NCBI RefSeq assembly: GCF_902459465.1
Contig: NC_047067.1
Location: 13,652,840 to 13,716,839 of the forward strand
Length of the DNA: 64,000 bases
DNA from: Asterias rubens
Lineage: Eukaryota > Echinodermata > Asteroidea > Forcipulatida > Asteriidae
Direction: 5' to 3'
Every line of letters begins with the position of its first letter. Position 1 is the stretch's first letter. Below the pieces are notes generated by a model that had not been told where the DNA came from, ran no database searches, and saw only the letters and a list, made by a program, of their open reading frames with translations. Of the stretch, positions 34,104-48,000 are shown piece after piece. The position numbers and the translations under genes are program-made.

Positions 34104-34462
34104 ATTAAAGGCAGTGGACACTATTTGTAATTACTCAAATTAATTATTAGCATAAAATCTAACTTGGTGATGAGTAATGGGGAGAAGGTGATAGTATAAC
34201 ACATTGGGAGAAACAGCACTCTCTGAAGGAACATAGTTTTTAATTTTGAGACCTCAGAATAAGATTTTGAGGTCTCGAAATCATGCATCTGAAAGCACAC
34301 AACTTCATGTGACAAGGGTGTGTTTTCTTCCATTATTATCTCGCAACTTCAAGGACCAATTGAGCTCAATTTTCACGGGTTTGTTATTTTGTGCATATGT
34401 TGAGATACACCAAGTGAGAAGACTGGCCTTTGACAATTACCAATAGTGTCCAGTGTCTGTAA
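34104..34462. mobile_element. MITE, 'TTAAAGGCAGTGGACAC' family
   Basis: It starts TTAAAGGCAGTGGACAC and ends GTGTCCAGTGTCTGTAA, with the central GAGACCTCAGAATAAG hairpin. Intergenic, downstream of CSRNP. Confidence 0.8.
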
Positions 34463-35325
34463 GGACTCATGATCATATAGCACTTTGCAACAATTGTATA
34501 AATATACAAAATTAGGCCGTTGAGAAACAACCTTTAACATCACACCGATGTTGTGTGTGCAGATTTGTAATTAGTTTCCGTCTTTTTTTAAACTGACACA
34601 ACAAAATGTATGTCTAGTAGATGTTCATATTTTTTAAAAGTGTGGTGTTTCATTGCTGTTTTTGTGAAGTGTGATGTAAGTTTTTTATAGTTGTCTGCAG
34701 AAAAAAACAAACTTTATTTGCATTTGCAAAATAATAATTTATTCATTTATTCATAAAATGTGTACAGAAAGCAGCTTTTTAGACAAATTTACATTTCTTT
34801 TATAGTGTTCTTATATGCTTTCTTTACACCAAGTTTTCGTGAGTATCGGACATTATGACTGTTCAAAATGGGTCAAAGTTCATTCCTTGTGATGTTCTAA
34901 ATGGGCACAGTTTTATGTACAAAATCTTTTGAAGACATTCTGCACCAGTGTTTCCTGCCATTATTGGAATGCAAGTGCGCAATATTTTAGAAAGCTAGTG
35001 TCTAGTAATGGCGAAACGAAGCACTGTGTACATGTACAGGGCGTCTTTACCTCAAATGGATTGGTGTGTAGAGTCAGTTGTCTGACTGTGTAAATTGTGT
35101 GGCTTTAAAACAAGGAGTTACAACTGGCACAACTTTGTTTCTAAAAAGAAAAGAACATTCTTACATTATACCGAAACTAAAGGAATCTTCTTTTTTTCAA
35201 ATGGTAGGAATAGGCACATGTGTGCTATGGAAGTGTGTAACTCTCCACAGTAGCCGATAATATTTACTTCTTTTCTATTTGTTTAATTGTTGTTTGTGAG
35301 TATTCTGACCAAACAATTGTGATCA

Positions 35326-35502
35326 GCGCCTGATTTCATAAAGCTGTTTATCAGAAAATACTGCTAAAAAACATGTCTTTGCTAAGCAAAAAGTGAGTGT
35401 GGAACCAGTCACAACAATGTAAACTTTATATAATTTTGGCTGGGGACACATTTCTGCTTAGCGATTTTTTGTGCTTACAGGCTTTATGAAATTTGGCCCA
35501 GA
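35326..35502. mobile_element. MITE-like repeat, 'GAGCTGCTTAAGCA' family
   Basis: It starts GCGCCTGATTTCATAAAGCTG and ends CAGGCTTTATGAAATTTGGCC, with CCAGTCACAACAATGTAAAC shared with 22553-22760. Confidence 0.55.
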
Positions 35503-37345
35503 CCACAACAGTTATCAAAGAAAAAACCTCCACAGTGAGGGCATAGTTTGACATTCCAAGTTGGATATTTCCTTTATGCACAAAGAAATCAGGCATGCAA
35601 CATTTCCTCGGTTTAGCTGATTTCCTCTTTTCTTAATCTCAGTTTTACCATTCAAAATTGAAAAATACTATACAAAATCATTGACATTTTGTATTTTCCT
35701 CTTTTTTGGTGAAGTTACAGTTGCATGCCTGAGAAATGGTTACATTAATTTAAAACATTTATTTGGCCAAATGTATCTGTATGCAAAACACAAGGCATTG
35801 ATAACATTTTAAAAACTTGATAACCAAGTAGAGGAATTTTGTACAATCTAAACAAAAAGTATTTAAAAAAATGATGCAATATTTTTTCAGAGTTATTTTT
35901 AATCCTATCATGTGGACAATAGTAAAACTTAACAAGTTTTATTTCTTTTTAAAGCAAAGCTAAAATATTGTGGTATGTTTAATTAGAAGATATAAAATAA
36001 CCTATGGAAGTTAAAAACTTACCCAAACCAGTCAGTTTTGTCTAAGCTTTAAGGCCAGAAAGAGCTCTTTCTCTAAACTTTCCAAAGAAGAAAATATCAA
36101 AAAATTTACTTTAGTTGGCAGTTTCACTTTCACCAGCATTATAATTTGTTTTATTAACTTCCTTCAAAACTTTATCATGGTTGCGGTTTGTGTCATTGAA
36201 AAAAAATTGCAACCTGAAAATAAATATGTGACTAAAATTTGGGTTATTTTTACTTAAGTTGTTTAGTGATAACAATATAAGTTACCATACAAGCGAGAGT
36301 GGAATACAGACAAAAATGTAGCACTTCTACGTCCCATATCCAACAATGTCAAAGTGGGATATGGAACGCATACGCGCGAATTTGTCTGTGTTCCATGAGC
36401 GCACGGGTGATGTTTCATTTATCTTCGAGCTAACTTGATGAGCAGCTTAATATAGTGCAATTTGCCGAGTTACATGGCACATTCAAACATAGTATATAGT
36501 ATGAGCCATGCAAAATTGGTTAAAATTACACTGTTGCTATGGATCGACCAATCAGAGTCGAGTATTCAAGTTTGCTTGAAGAAATGTTATCATCTGGCAT
36601 TTTAATCACAGTTAATATAATATTATTGTTTCATTCATTATTTGTATTTATATGCATTGTGCACCGTTACATTCATCAAACACCAATACATCTGTAAATG
36701 TATCCTTTAAGTTATTATACGTCAACCCTTGGTCACAAAATACCATGCCACATTTAGCAAGAAAGTATCGTGCTAGGGTCCAAATGTCAGACCTTTAACT
36801 ATTTTTGTGCGTTTATTTAAAGATAGCACCTTTGAACACCAAACTAAGTGTCTAAAGAATTGTTTAAAACATTTTTTTAGGGGGTGTGGTATTCTTTTGT
36901 GTGTCAAGTATTTGTGTAGATAAAACTAAAACCTGGTGCAATTTAATTTGACAATTGATGAAATGCATGATGCCATCAATTAACTATTTTTAAGGTTTAC
37001 TCTTCTTTGCATGCTTTGTATACTGATAATCACCTTGTAGCTCTTGCCACGTAGAAAATCAATGTGTAGAAAAAAATGTCAACAAAAAAACTGCGTAAAG
37101 TGTACATTTACCATAAGAGGTAAGACCAAAAAAAAATGCTTAAAGCTTTGTATGAAGCAGATAAAAGACAAATAAAAAACAGATAAAATGATAGATGGTA
37201 ATTTGGGTTTTATTTGGTTAGTTATTTATCATTGTGTCTTTAACTTTGTCGCTCCTTTTTTGTTTAGGAATGTTTTTATGTTTTACGACATGACTGAAGA
37301 ATCAGCAGCAATTTCTGTGCAATAATAATATGTATAAGCATCGTC

Positions 37346-37740
37346 TTAAAGACAGTAGACACTATTAGTAATTGTCAAAGACTAGCCTTCACAGTTGTTG
37401 TATCTCAACATATGCATAAAATAACAAACCTGTGAAAATTTGAGCTTAATCGGTTGTCGAAGTTGCGAGATATTAAGAAAAAAACACCCTTGTTGCACCA
37501 TGGTCACACAAAGTTGTGTGCTTTCAGATGCTTCATTTTGAGACATCAAATTCTAAATCTGAGGTCTCCAAATCAAACTTGTGGAAAATTACTTCTTTCT
37601 GGAAGACTCTGTCACTTCAGAGGGAGCCGTTTCTCAGAATGTTTTATACTATCAACCTCTCGCCATAACTAGTAATCAAGAAAGGTTAAATGCCAATAAT
37701 TATTTTTAGTAATTACCAATAGTGTCCACACTGCCTTTAA
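37346..37740. mobile_element. MITE, 'TTAAAGGCAGTGGACAC' family
   Basis: It starts TTAAAGACAGTAGACACTAT and ends GTCCACACTGCCTTTAA. It includes the CACCCTTGT and GTGTGCTTTCAGATGC blocks typical of the family. Intergenic. Confidence 0.8.
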
Positions 37741-37756
37741 AAAGATTACTGCAATG

Positions 37757-37925
37757 CAATTTGGTGACACCCATACACACCGATGTGTGTTATCACTGTA
37801 TATCCAGTACTTATCCATGCTCTGTGAAAACAAAATCACAGGCATATTACTCGAGTGGGATTCGAACCCACATCCTTTGCAATTCCAGAGCAGTGTCTTA
37901 CCAACTAGACCACCAAGATTGCCTT
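37757..37925 (-). mobile_element. Fourth tRNA-derived SINE family
   Basis: On the minus strand it reads GGTGGTCTAGTTGGTAAGAC (A box) and GGGTTCGAATCCCACTCGAG (B box), then a body containing ATATACAGTGATAACACAC. It lies in the LETMD1 3' flank. Confidence 0.65.
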
Positions 37926-37928
37926 GTA

Positions 37929-38570
37929 ACTAGAAACCTTTCACTCTGGGCCTTGGTTACTCCTTCAACTTTCCCTTATGCCTTAGTGCAAGAGACCCCA
38001 AATACCTACAAGCTAGGTCCAGCACCATCTGTAAAATCATTAAGTCACCTTAGAATAGAGTCACCTTAAAATAAACTCCAATGTTGACCACTACATCATT
38101 TAACCCTGTTCTTTCGAAAGGATGTCACTAATCTTATGTTATTTCTCTCTGTCGCCGTTTCTAAACCAAGAGTTCCCCCGCCACAACAATCCTATAAAAC
38201 ATCTCCCCAACTTTCACTCTGGGACTTCTGGACTTCTCCTTTGCCTCTCAAATACCTACAAGCCAGGTCCAGCACCTCTGTAAAGTTGTATCATTAAGTC
38301 GCCTTATAATAAACTCTCCTTTTGACGACTCTACTGTCATTTAACCCCGTTCTTCAAAGTGATGTCACTAACCTTTAGCACCATTTCTAAACCAAGAGTT
38401 CCCCCACCACCAAAATCTTATACAACATTTACTCTGAGCCCTGACTAATCCTTCGACTTTCCCTCATACCTTTTTGAAAGAAACCTCGCCTTTCAAATAC
38501 CAACAAGCTAAATGTAGGCCAACAAGCACCTCTGTACAATTGTATGGATAAAAAGTCACCTTAGAATAAA
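37929..38570. repeat. Degenerate tandem repeat, unit about 215-275 bp, near three copies
   Basis: Blocks beginning TTTCACTCTGGGCC (37936), TTTCACTCTGGGAC (38211) and TTTACTCTGAGCCC (38426) are each followed by CAAATACCTACAAGC.AGGTCCAGCAC and AAGTC.CCTTA.AATA text. Copies differ by substitutions and indels. They lie just past the LETMD1 stop codon and may be transcribed as its 3'UTR. Confidence 0.7.
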
Positions 38571-38730
38571 AAAAGGATAAGACCTGTATACTGTCCCAAA
38601 GTGGTTTTCTTCAGTCGTGAATTAAGACTAAACTCCTCTCCGCTCGCACGCTCACCCTTTAACCGGAGTACAGTTCTTCTTGTTTTTCTTGACCATCTTC
38701 CCATCCTCCGGCCTTTTAAAGACTGCAAAG

Positions 38731-38972
38731 TCATTCTGATGATTTGTCCTCTGTGGGATTGGCCGTTAGGTTTATATCATGTAGTTGGTGACATGAAGGG
38801 TGGCCCATGACAAGGAGTGCCATTGAGTGAGCAACCAAGGATCGGTCCATTTCTAAAGACAAGAAAAACAAGTGTTGACATGTTCTTACAAACATAAATT
38901 GACCCTTATTTATCCTATTTAGATAATCTAGCCCTGAACTTTTCTCTATCTTTTTACGAAATCTATCAGCAC

Positions 38973-39010
<38 letters not shown>

Positions 39011-42000
39011 TAGTTTTTATTCACTGCTTTAAATCTAGTAAATTTTTCTTTGTTCAACCCAAAAATTATTTTAAAAATTACCAGTCAGTTTCCCTTGTGG
39101 TTTATATTGATATCTGAAACATCTGAAAGTTGCATCTCCTTAAGGTGATCCCCTGGCTGCCACTTCCCAGGTTGTATCGTAATTTGGGTGTGATCCCTGG
39201 CTACACGGCAGTTAACAATTGTATGGCTTCTGACTGGGACCCCCGAACAAAGATATTTGACAAACAGAGGGAGAACGCCAACATAGGGCTAGGTAGCTCA
39301 GTTGGTAGAGCGTCGGCACATTATCCGGAGGTCATTGGTTCGAATCCAACTATAGTAAATTTTTCTTTGTTCAACCCCAAAAATCATTTAAAAATTTACC
39401 CAGTTTCCCTTGTGGTTTATATTGATATGCTTTATAAATGGGCATCTCAAGGCTATTATAAATATTTATAAGCAATAACCCACAAGGTAAACTGACTGGG
39501 TACGTTTTTAACAGTTTTGGGTTTGAACAAAGACAAATCTAACGGTAGGAGAACCCTAAACAAAGATATTGACTAACACAATAGGGAAGAGCCAACAAAG
39601 GGGCTGGAAAGCTCAGTTGGTAGAGCTCCATTACGTTAATCAGGAGGTCAATAGTGCAAGTCCCGCTCCAGTCGATTTGTCTTTGTCTAAAACCAAACTT
39701 GAGATACCTTTTAGAGACACTTTTATGTCGAACCATATCAGCAGCCAATGCCTGAACAACCCGGGCAAACCCCTCATCTTAGTGATAAGTGTAACTGGGT
39801 TCTTTAACAGGCATTACACAACACACAAGCATTTGATACTACCCTCCCAACCACCATGTAAATGTACACTTAGGGCAAGGGCACCGGGGCATTTTCTCCT
39901 TGGTAAATGGCACCCTAAGAGGAAACTAAATTTCTACTAGAGCATTTCAAGGGCACCAAGGCAATGACCTGGGGGCATGTAGGCAATTGCTTTCGTTGCC
40001 GCCAGGAAGTATCAGGCCTGAACCTTTTTCTAATACAAAGACAAACCCATAGCTGAAGTTGGAGAAGCCCAACAGTGTCATACCCTCACTCCCTTACCCC
40101 TGTACTCACCATTAGTTTGACTAGACAACTCCATCCATTCCCCTAGCCATGTTTCTAGGGCACTCTTGTCTAGATGTACAGTGTTGAGTCCTCTTTCATA
40201 ACACAGCTGTATATTAAGAGTAGGGAAAACAGTCATGATTATACAAATCTAGTTTTAAACCCCCTCCCCCCCCCCCCTTTCACTTCAGGAGACCCTGGTT
40301 CATGCTTACAACATCTACATCCTCACACAAGATTAGGCGTTTAGCATTGCCTTGTTGTGTTGGTTCTAGCAAACATTCAGTTCCTTTCCAACATCTTAAA
40401 TTGAAGTGTTTTGATAAACAAAATTCCAAGACTGGTTTTAGGGGGGCTTCCTGGCTATACTTTGCCACCGTGATTCTTTATGATTTATATCAACATCAAT
40501 AACTATAAAAATGGATGTTAGTTTTACTATTTCTTTATTAACACAAGGATAGACAATGTGCCAGAGTGGAGTGGTTAAACTGTGCAAGAGCTGAGAATAG
40601 CGGCGACTGAAAGAGAAAAGGTGATGGAGGAGACTCCATGAATGCGTCCCCATTACAATTTGAGGATGGAGCGGCCACGGATGCAAGTTTTTGCCAAATT
40701 AGGATGATGATGGTCATCCAATATAGAGTCATCCAAAAGTGGGTCATCCAGCAGTGTGTCACCCTGTCATTGATTGAAATGAATGGAAACTTGAAAGAGT
40801 TTGGGATATATAAAAATCTTACCTTCTCTAAATCCAAATGTTCCAATGTTGAGATGCCTTCCTTCATAATGGAATGGTCCATTGCTTGAATCCAGGCTAT
40901 ATTCTTCTCCAGTTTCCTTCGTACTAAAAATCCTGGCATGAACATTGTGCGTAGTGAGCAAAGTCTGCATAGACATTTCTTTTTGGATAGATAATAAAAA
41001 ATTATAATGATTTAACTCTTCATAAAAAATCTCAAAACGCTATACAGGAAATCACAAAAAAAATTATGCAGTTAACCATTGAATCAGTTAACAAATAGTG
41101 AATTTGTTATATATCATAAAGTCCACACATTGAAAGAAAACAGTCACTACAAAATAATGTTGTCAGTTTAAAATTGCATAAACACCAGTCCACAAAAGTA
41201 CTAGCACTATTTTTCTGTTAATGACTATTATTCCCAGGTCATAATTCCAGTTGAACCTAGTTAACTGGGGTCAACTGGTTCAACTGGATAGTGATCAAAC
41301 TCGTCCATTTTCCATATTAACCAACTGGTTTGGACTAGGTTTAACTGTGTTCAACTAGGTTGAAATTATAAACCAGTTGGTCTCTGTCCATTTTCCATAT
41401 TAAACCAACTGGTTTTAACTGTGTTTATACTAGTTTATCAACTGGTTTCAACTAGTTCCAGTTAAACCCAGTTTAACTAGGTTCAACTGGAATTTGGACC
41501 TGGGTTATTACTATTATTATCTTACCAGATGGTTTCTTGGTAGTTTGCTGAGCGTCAGTGTCTGGAATGCACTCTTTGTCTCTGAGACTTCTTTCACTGA
41601 GGCACGTTGGTCCAATTTTTCCTTTTAAAATAAAACACACAAGACTTTACATGTGTGTGAAAATACCCTGACATTACGTTGCTATTTTTCTCAGCAATTA
41701 GACAATGTTTTCAGCTGAAACTTTTACATAATAATAACAAGTTCTTATATAGTGCATATAACAATAACCATATTGCGACTTTTATTCTATAGATCTCTCT
41801 TTATATTTTGCCTATAAATAAGCATTACATTGACAAAACCAATCTACGACCCTACATTTAATTGTCATGCCTACATAAAACTGACGTATGGGACCTATGG
41901 AACACTTAAAGAGTGTAGAGTGTCATGGCCGAGTTGTTAAGAGCATCAAATTCAAGTTCTTGTGCTGATTTACTGGAGTGTGGGTTCAAATCCCGGTCGT

Positions 42001-45000
42001 GACACTTGTGTCCTTGAGCAAAATACTGTACTATAAATGCTTCTCTTCACCCAGAGGTATAAATGGGTACCTGCGAGGGTAGAGGTTGATATTGTGTATG
42101 AAAAAGCCACAAGTGCCTGACAGGCAGCTCAGGGCTGTGTACTCCCAAGGGAGCTGAGAAACATTACAGGGATGTTATTGGCCCAATGACCAAGGCACTA
42201 ATGTAAAGCACATTGATACGGTTATTGTGAAATGCGCTATAAAGATATTAATATTGACAACATAGGGACACCGCCAATATAGGGCTAGATAGCTCAGTTG
42301 GTAGAGCGCCGGCACGTTAATCCCTAGGTCGTTGGTTCGAATCACACTCTAGTCAATTATTTGTTCAACCCCAAAAATCATATAAGAATTTGTTATTATT
42401 ATTATTACCATTAAGATCAATGCTGCCTATTGCTTTAGCGCTTGGGCCTTCAGAGCACAAGTGCCTGGGGCCTTCGGAACACCAGTGCCTAGGACCTACA
42501 AACTACTGGTGCCTTGGTATTGAACAACGGTAATAAAATAAATAACAATAATAATAAGACTTGTAATGCGCACGTATCCACCCTGCTGGGTGTTCAAGGC
42601 GCAGTAACAACCAAAAAACAAACAAAACAAAGAAAAACAGACACAGCAAAATGAGTCCTTGAAAACCTGTGACATAAGATAAGTTTTGAGAAGAGATTTG
42701 AATGTTGTGGTACAAAGACAAGATCTAAGACTAAGTGGTAGAGAGTTCCAGATGCGTGGCGCAGCTGAAGAAAAAGACCTGTCACCCCATGAGTGTCGAG
42801 ACTTGGGTTCAATGAGAAGAAGCATGGAACTTGATCAAAGATTCCTTGATGGAGTGAAAACTTAAAGAAGTCAGAATAATAGTGGGGAGCCTTGCCATGA
42901 AGTGCTTTGTGGACAATGAGCATCAGCTTGAAGATGACAATTGAGATAAAACAAACACGTTTGAAGGTGCACTAAGTATCAAAAAGTAATGCAAAAAATG
43001 TAAATGTGCAAAAGGAGACTTCCAACAAAACATGTCTTACCGCTACCACCGCTATAAGAGAAAAGAAGATGTTCACGAGGCACGCATGAGCAGGCTATAT
43101 GGGGTCCCTCCGGAGGGCGCTATTGGCAAGCTCATAACAGCCGGTCTAGGAAATATGCAAATGTAGTAATTCGCTTTACAGAAATGTATGAGCGAAGTAG
43201 ACATACTTATTTCTACTAGTCCACATTCTTACCTTTTCTATAACAGTCTGCAATAATTGCTTATCTGTACTGTTCTGTATTCTGCCCATTTGCTGCGAAA
43301 CCAACTCTAGGACCATTGGATACAGTTCCACTCTTTGTTTGTAAGATTTTATGTAGTACTTCAGAAGTTTATCGTGAGACAAGAATTGGTTGGACAGGAA
43401 AACTGTCGGGTAGATGAACCTGAGTTGAAAATTGAAAACATTTACAAATTTACTTTTTGTTAGGGTGGAATTGCCCATACAACAATGATTTAGGTATACA
43501 TATATTAACTGCAATTCATTGGAACAATAATCTTGCTGCATTACACCGATGGGCATCCCAAAATCTCAAAGCGCTTAGATGTTTTACAACAGGTATGGAG
43601 AGTTATGTTTTTAATATGATAGCTTACACATACACACATAGATCCAGCCGTCGATTTCACAAAACTCTTCCTAACTTACATGACTTAAGACTAATCATAG
43701 GACTTAGGACGAGTCCCAACCCTGCACTGTAGCATGCAGACCTTAAGATTAATCCTAAGTTAGGACGAGTTACTCGTCCTAACTCGAGATAAGACGAGTC
43801 CTAACTCTTTGTGAAATCGACCTCTGTGCATTTTGTGATGCACGTAACAGAAAAAAAACAGTAACAGTGCATTTAGCGCAAAGAGAGGGGTTTTGCCCCT
43901 GTGTTCCTGGTTTGATTGGCTGCATACTTCGCCATAGAACTTTATAGAACAATTACTTGGTGCTATATAAAGGAGACAGGTGTACTCACACTGCAAAACT
44001 TAGCTCCGAATACCTTGCAGGAAAACAATAATGAACACTTCATGTCACCGTGGTCAAGTGGTTAGACTAGAGGACTTGCAATCACAAGGTTGTCGGTTTG
44101 AATAATCCCCCAGCTGACCACTGATTTCACAATGACTAGAATAAATATTTTCGTCTAGTTACTGAATCACAATTTCTTGATTTGTGTAATTTATAATCAT
44201 AGACTTTATAAACCAATGTTTATATATGAGAGAGGTTGGCTGTTGCCAGCTTGGTGCTTATACCCCTCTGTGGGAGTTTGCCGAGTTCCCTTGATGGGAA
44301 GATCATTCAAACAAACAAACTTGACGTGCCCACTGGGTGTGATAAAGCGCTATATAAGAACTGCGCATTATTATTAATACTATTATTACTCACATTAGTG
44401 GCAAGACAAAGTAGTAGACGATGGGTAAAGACAGCAAAAACATAGTAGGTGCCACCTTCGCTAGATCGTTGGACATCTGCAATGAGTATTGAATAATATT
44501 AATGATGTTAATAAAGACATTTGTAAAGTGCCCAATGCAAAAGCCTCTAAGCGCATAAAGAGAACAATAAAATATACAATGAGTGAAAGATACAATTACA
44601 AGTAAACAGATTAAAGCTATTGGACACTTTCGGAACATCATTTTTTTCACAGATTTACAAATAACTTACTGGGTTTACAGAAGGTAATGGTGAAAGACTT
44701 CTCTTGAAATATTATTCCATGAAATGCTTTACCTTGCCTTTGATTTGATTTTGATTGTGATTTTGATACTGTGGAAATAAAGTGATTTATTAATTGATTA
44801 CTGCTGAAAAAAAAGCAAGATCTCCAGCAGTAGCCAGCATTTTAATAATACCTGTTTCTTGAGGTAGAGTTCTTTCCAATGCAGATCGTTGAGTTGTAGA
44901 TTTTCTTTCCTGATCTTCTTATTGATGTAGTACACCAATTTAACATCGCCAGTGAACTTTACGAGACCTGAAAGAAATATTTAAGAAAGTATACAAATCA

Positions 45001-48000
45001 GTAAATGAAATTGAGCTCCCTGCCTGTCTAAGATAAGCAGTCTCATTGTCTGTATTTAAACATCGCCCTAAGATACTCGTCTTGGCCTTGGTGCCCCTTC
45101 AAAAGTTTCCCAAGGACTATAAGATTTTTCAATGGACTGGCCTTTTGTAAATAAAAATGGTCTTGTCCTCTCAAAGATGAAATTCCAGGCCTTAATACTG
45201 CGGAGAGGAGGAGATCAGAGAAGCAGGGTTCCGTCCAGGATTTCATAAGTGGTCGCAAAATGTTTCCCTGGAAATCATTGCGAGATGAATCAATTACATT
45301 GTAGATCATAAAAACAGACTCAAATCATAAAAGTGATTAATAACCCAATTTTAGATTTCATTGAAAACCTTTGAAAGGATTGCAAGCGTAATTTAACAGT
45401 TTGAAAATGTCACACGGTGTTTGGAAACAGAGGAAATTCTTCCAGTGGTGGTTGGGGAGTCCTGAGTGCCTGGCGGGTTTTCCCGAAACAGAATAGTGTT
45501 GGCAGAACCCTGGAGAGAGGTAACAAGAAAAGGATGAAGAAATACTGAAGCTGCTTTAAGGCCTTATCACTGAGGGCAATTTTACAGGCAACTTGGAGGT
45601 AACCAACTACACAGAAGGCCTATGCACTAGGAACACTTCAGCAGCAAAAGAATCACTCCTCTAGCTGCAACTCACTATCACCAGGAAAATCATGACAAAA
45701 CTGAAATGATAATGAATTTCCTTTTATGGAGATTGCCTGGAACAAAGGTTTTAGTCAGGATTTGGTAAAGAGATGTCAAAATTTGCTGAAAATTTAAGAC
45801 CTGGGCATGCTGGGTGTCCAAATTTAACAAAACAATAACATGTAAATTAAATGAAAGACAGATAAAGAGGATGTCCAAATGTAAAACAATTGTGCCCATA
45901 CATAGGCTTAATGGGAGGATCATCGAAACAAACAAACAAAAAAACAAACAAAAAAACAAACAAACAAACAAACAAACAAACAAACAAACAAACAATCAAA
46001 CAAACAGACACCCAGACACACACTCTGGCTGACACTATGCCTGCAACTGGTTGCTTGTAATTTGCCCTGTGTGACATGGCCTTTAAAAAGATTTTTTTTT
46101 TTACCAATTTTGAAATGCCCGTATTCTTGCAGCATCCATGGTGAGATTCTACCCAAAACTGCACAGAATATATCGTCTGATTTATGCAGAAGTCGTTTCA
46201 GTAGTCCAGGTCTGTCTGACTGGGGTTGCTTTTCATCTTGTGAAGACCAGAGGCTGGTAGACTGGCTGATGAATCTACAGAAGAGACGTTTGTAATAGGA
46301 TTTAATAGTCAACAATGGGAAAACGTTCAGTTTCATCTTACTACAGCTCCTACTTGACGTCCGCGTCAGCCGTTTTTAATTCCATTTGGTGCCAGCCAGT
46401 CACATTATACATGTAGTATCATTGTCAGTGCTACTCCTAGAGTAGAACTATGAGGTTTGTTCCGCTATTGTCACTGGACTCGAGGTGACAGTGGAATGAC
46501 TAGGTCAATCCTCTTCTCCCTTAAAACCCTACTCCTAGAACTATGACATGAGGTTTGTTTCGCTATCATCTCCTGAGACGATAGCGGAAGGAACCTCATA
46601 GTTCTAGCATGTCTAGGAGTACCTAAACACCTCCTTGGGTTTTATTAGTTATTTTCGATGGATGTTGCCAGTTGGAGTTTACTTCTCTTTTTGTAATATT
46701 CCTCTCAAGGAGTTAATTGCGACATCACTAGGTTTTGACCTTTTTAATTGTGTACGGAACTTTTGCGCACTCATGTGGAGGGACCTTAAAAAGTGCAGCA
46801 AGCAGCGTTATCAAGACTACTGTACCATGCGCACTGACTAGCCATATTAATCATTTATCTGCCATTCATAAATACCTCAGACAGTTTCGCTATTCCTATT
46901 GGTGGAGAGCGCGTCACGTGGGTGTGTATAAACCTTTGTTTATGACCAGCAAAAAGTGTTGAAACATGGGCATGACACGCGAGTTTGCACCTGTGCTTAT
47001 AAGACAGTTTCTTCATTCCTATTTGGTCGAGAGCAACGGCCGAGACAGCTGTGCCACATCAAGCGATACGCGCAACGCGCACAGCATTCCCTTATAAGGA
47101 GTTGTTTACCCGAGGGCCTTGACTGGGCCTTACCATTTCATAGCTGGAGGGGTGTTGTGTTGAAAGAAATCATTGAAAAATTCAAATTTTTGCTTTTCGT
47201 TTACTTTTTGACCAAAAAGGTATTTATGAATGGGAATCAAAGTGTGTTGAATCGGTTTTTAACTAGTGGCTTTAACCCGCCGAGGCCTGGTTCTTGATAA
47301 TTTACCTCGACTTCTTCACGGTAAAATTATCAAGAACCAGGCCTCGTTGGGATTAAACCATTAGTTGAAAACCTCTTCACCACACATTGATTCCCTTATT
47401 TAGACACAAACAAAAAATAATTTTTTTAAATTTTTACATTTACTTGGTACTATTTTCTATCTTACTTTAAGTTTCAACAACTTAAAACAGTCAACAGTCT
47501 GAGCCAAGTCTAGTTTTCTGTCAACCTGTCTTAAAAGCTAAGCTAGGATATATATTTTTCGATCTAAATATTTTTTATAAATAAACTGATAGGAAAAGAA
47601 GGGAGACAAATTGGATAACTTTCCGTATGGCGCCACCACTGTTTCGATAATTTTTACAAAAAAGGGATATCTCATTGAGGTACATTATATAATTTTTTAC
47701 TTCATATCGAATGAAAAAATAGTGGCGCCATACGGAAAATTGTCTGATAAATTAATAACAAAATTAAAACTTGAATAACCATGTCAATAATGACAACAAT
47801 AGTAGACCCAGTAACTGGGCGCTGTATTCGAAATTTTGACATTTTCTGTCATTTTCTGTCATAACTAGTAATAGTATGACAGAAAATGTCAACATTTCGA
47901 AAAAAGAATACAGCGCCCCAGTTACTGGGTCTACAACAATACTCAACAATAGTTTATTTTAAAAAATGGGCGGCGGCCGGATGCAAAATTGTTAGCCAAC

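Larger units (their letters stand above)
30792..38730. other. CSRNP 3' flank and intergenic DNA
   Basis: No supported gene. It is AT-rich DNA with several MITEs (31063-31330, 32751-33143, 33483-33846, 34104-34462, 37346-37740), a MITE-like repeat at 35326-35502, a SINE at 37757-37925 and a degenerate tandem repeat at 37929-38570. The stretch 35520-37340 shows no feature I can name. Confidence 0.6.

Noticed and set aside
40437..40945. Open frames overlapping the LETMD1 exon at 40978-40823
   Set aside because: They extend past the splice donor into intron sequence. Only the part inside the exon matches the LETM domain.
42280..42355. Possible functional tRNA gene
   Set aside because: A and B boxes are present, but the same flanks and 3' tail recur at five other sites, so it is a SINE. 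The acceptor-stem ends do not pair well.
45690..46336. Overlapping minus-strand frames rich in LFVCLFVCLF
   Set aside because: Produced by the (AAAC)n repeat. Only the 46105-46274 portion is a real LETMD1 exon.
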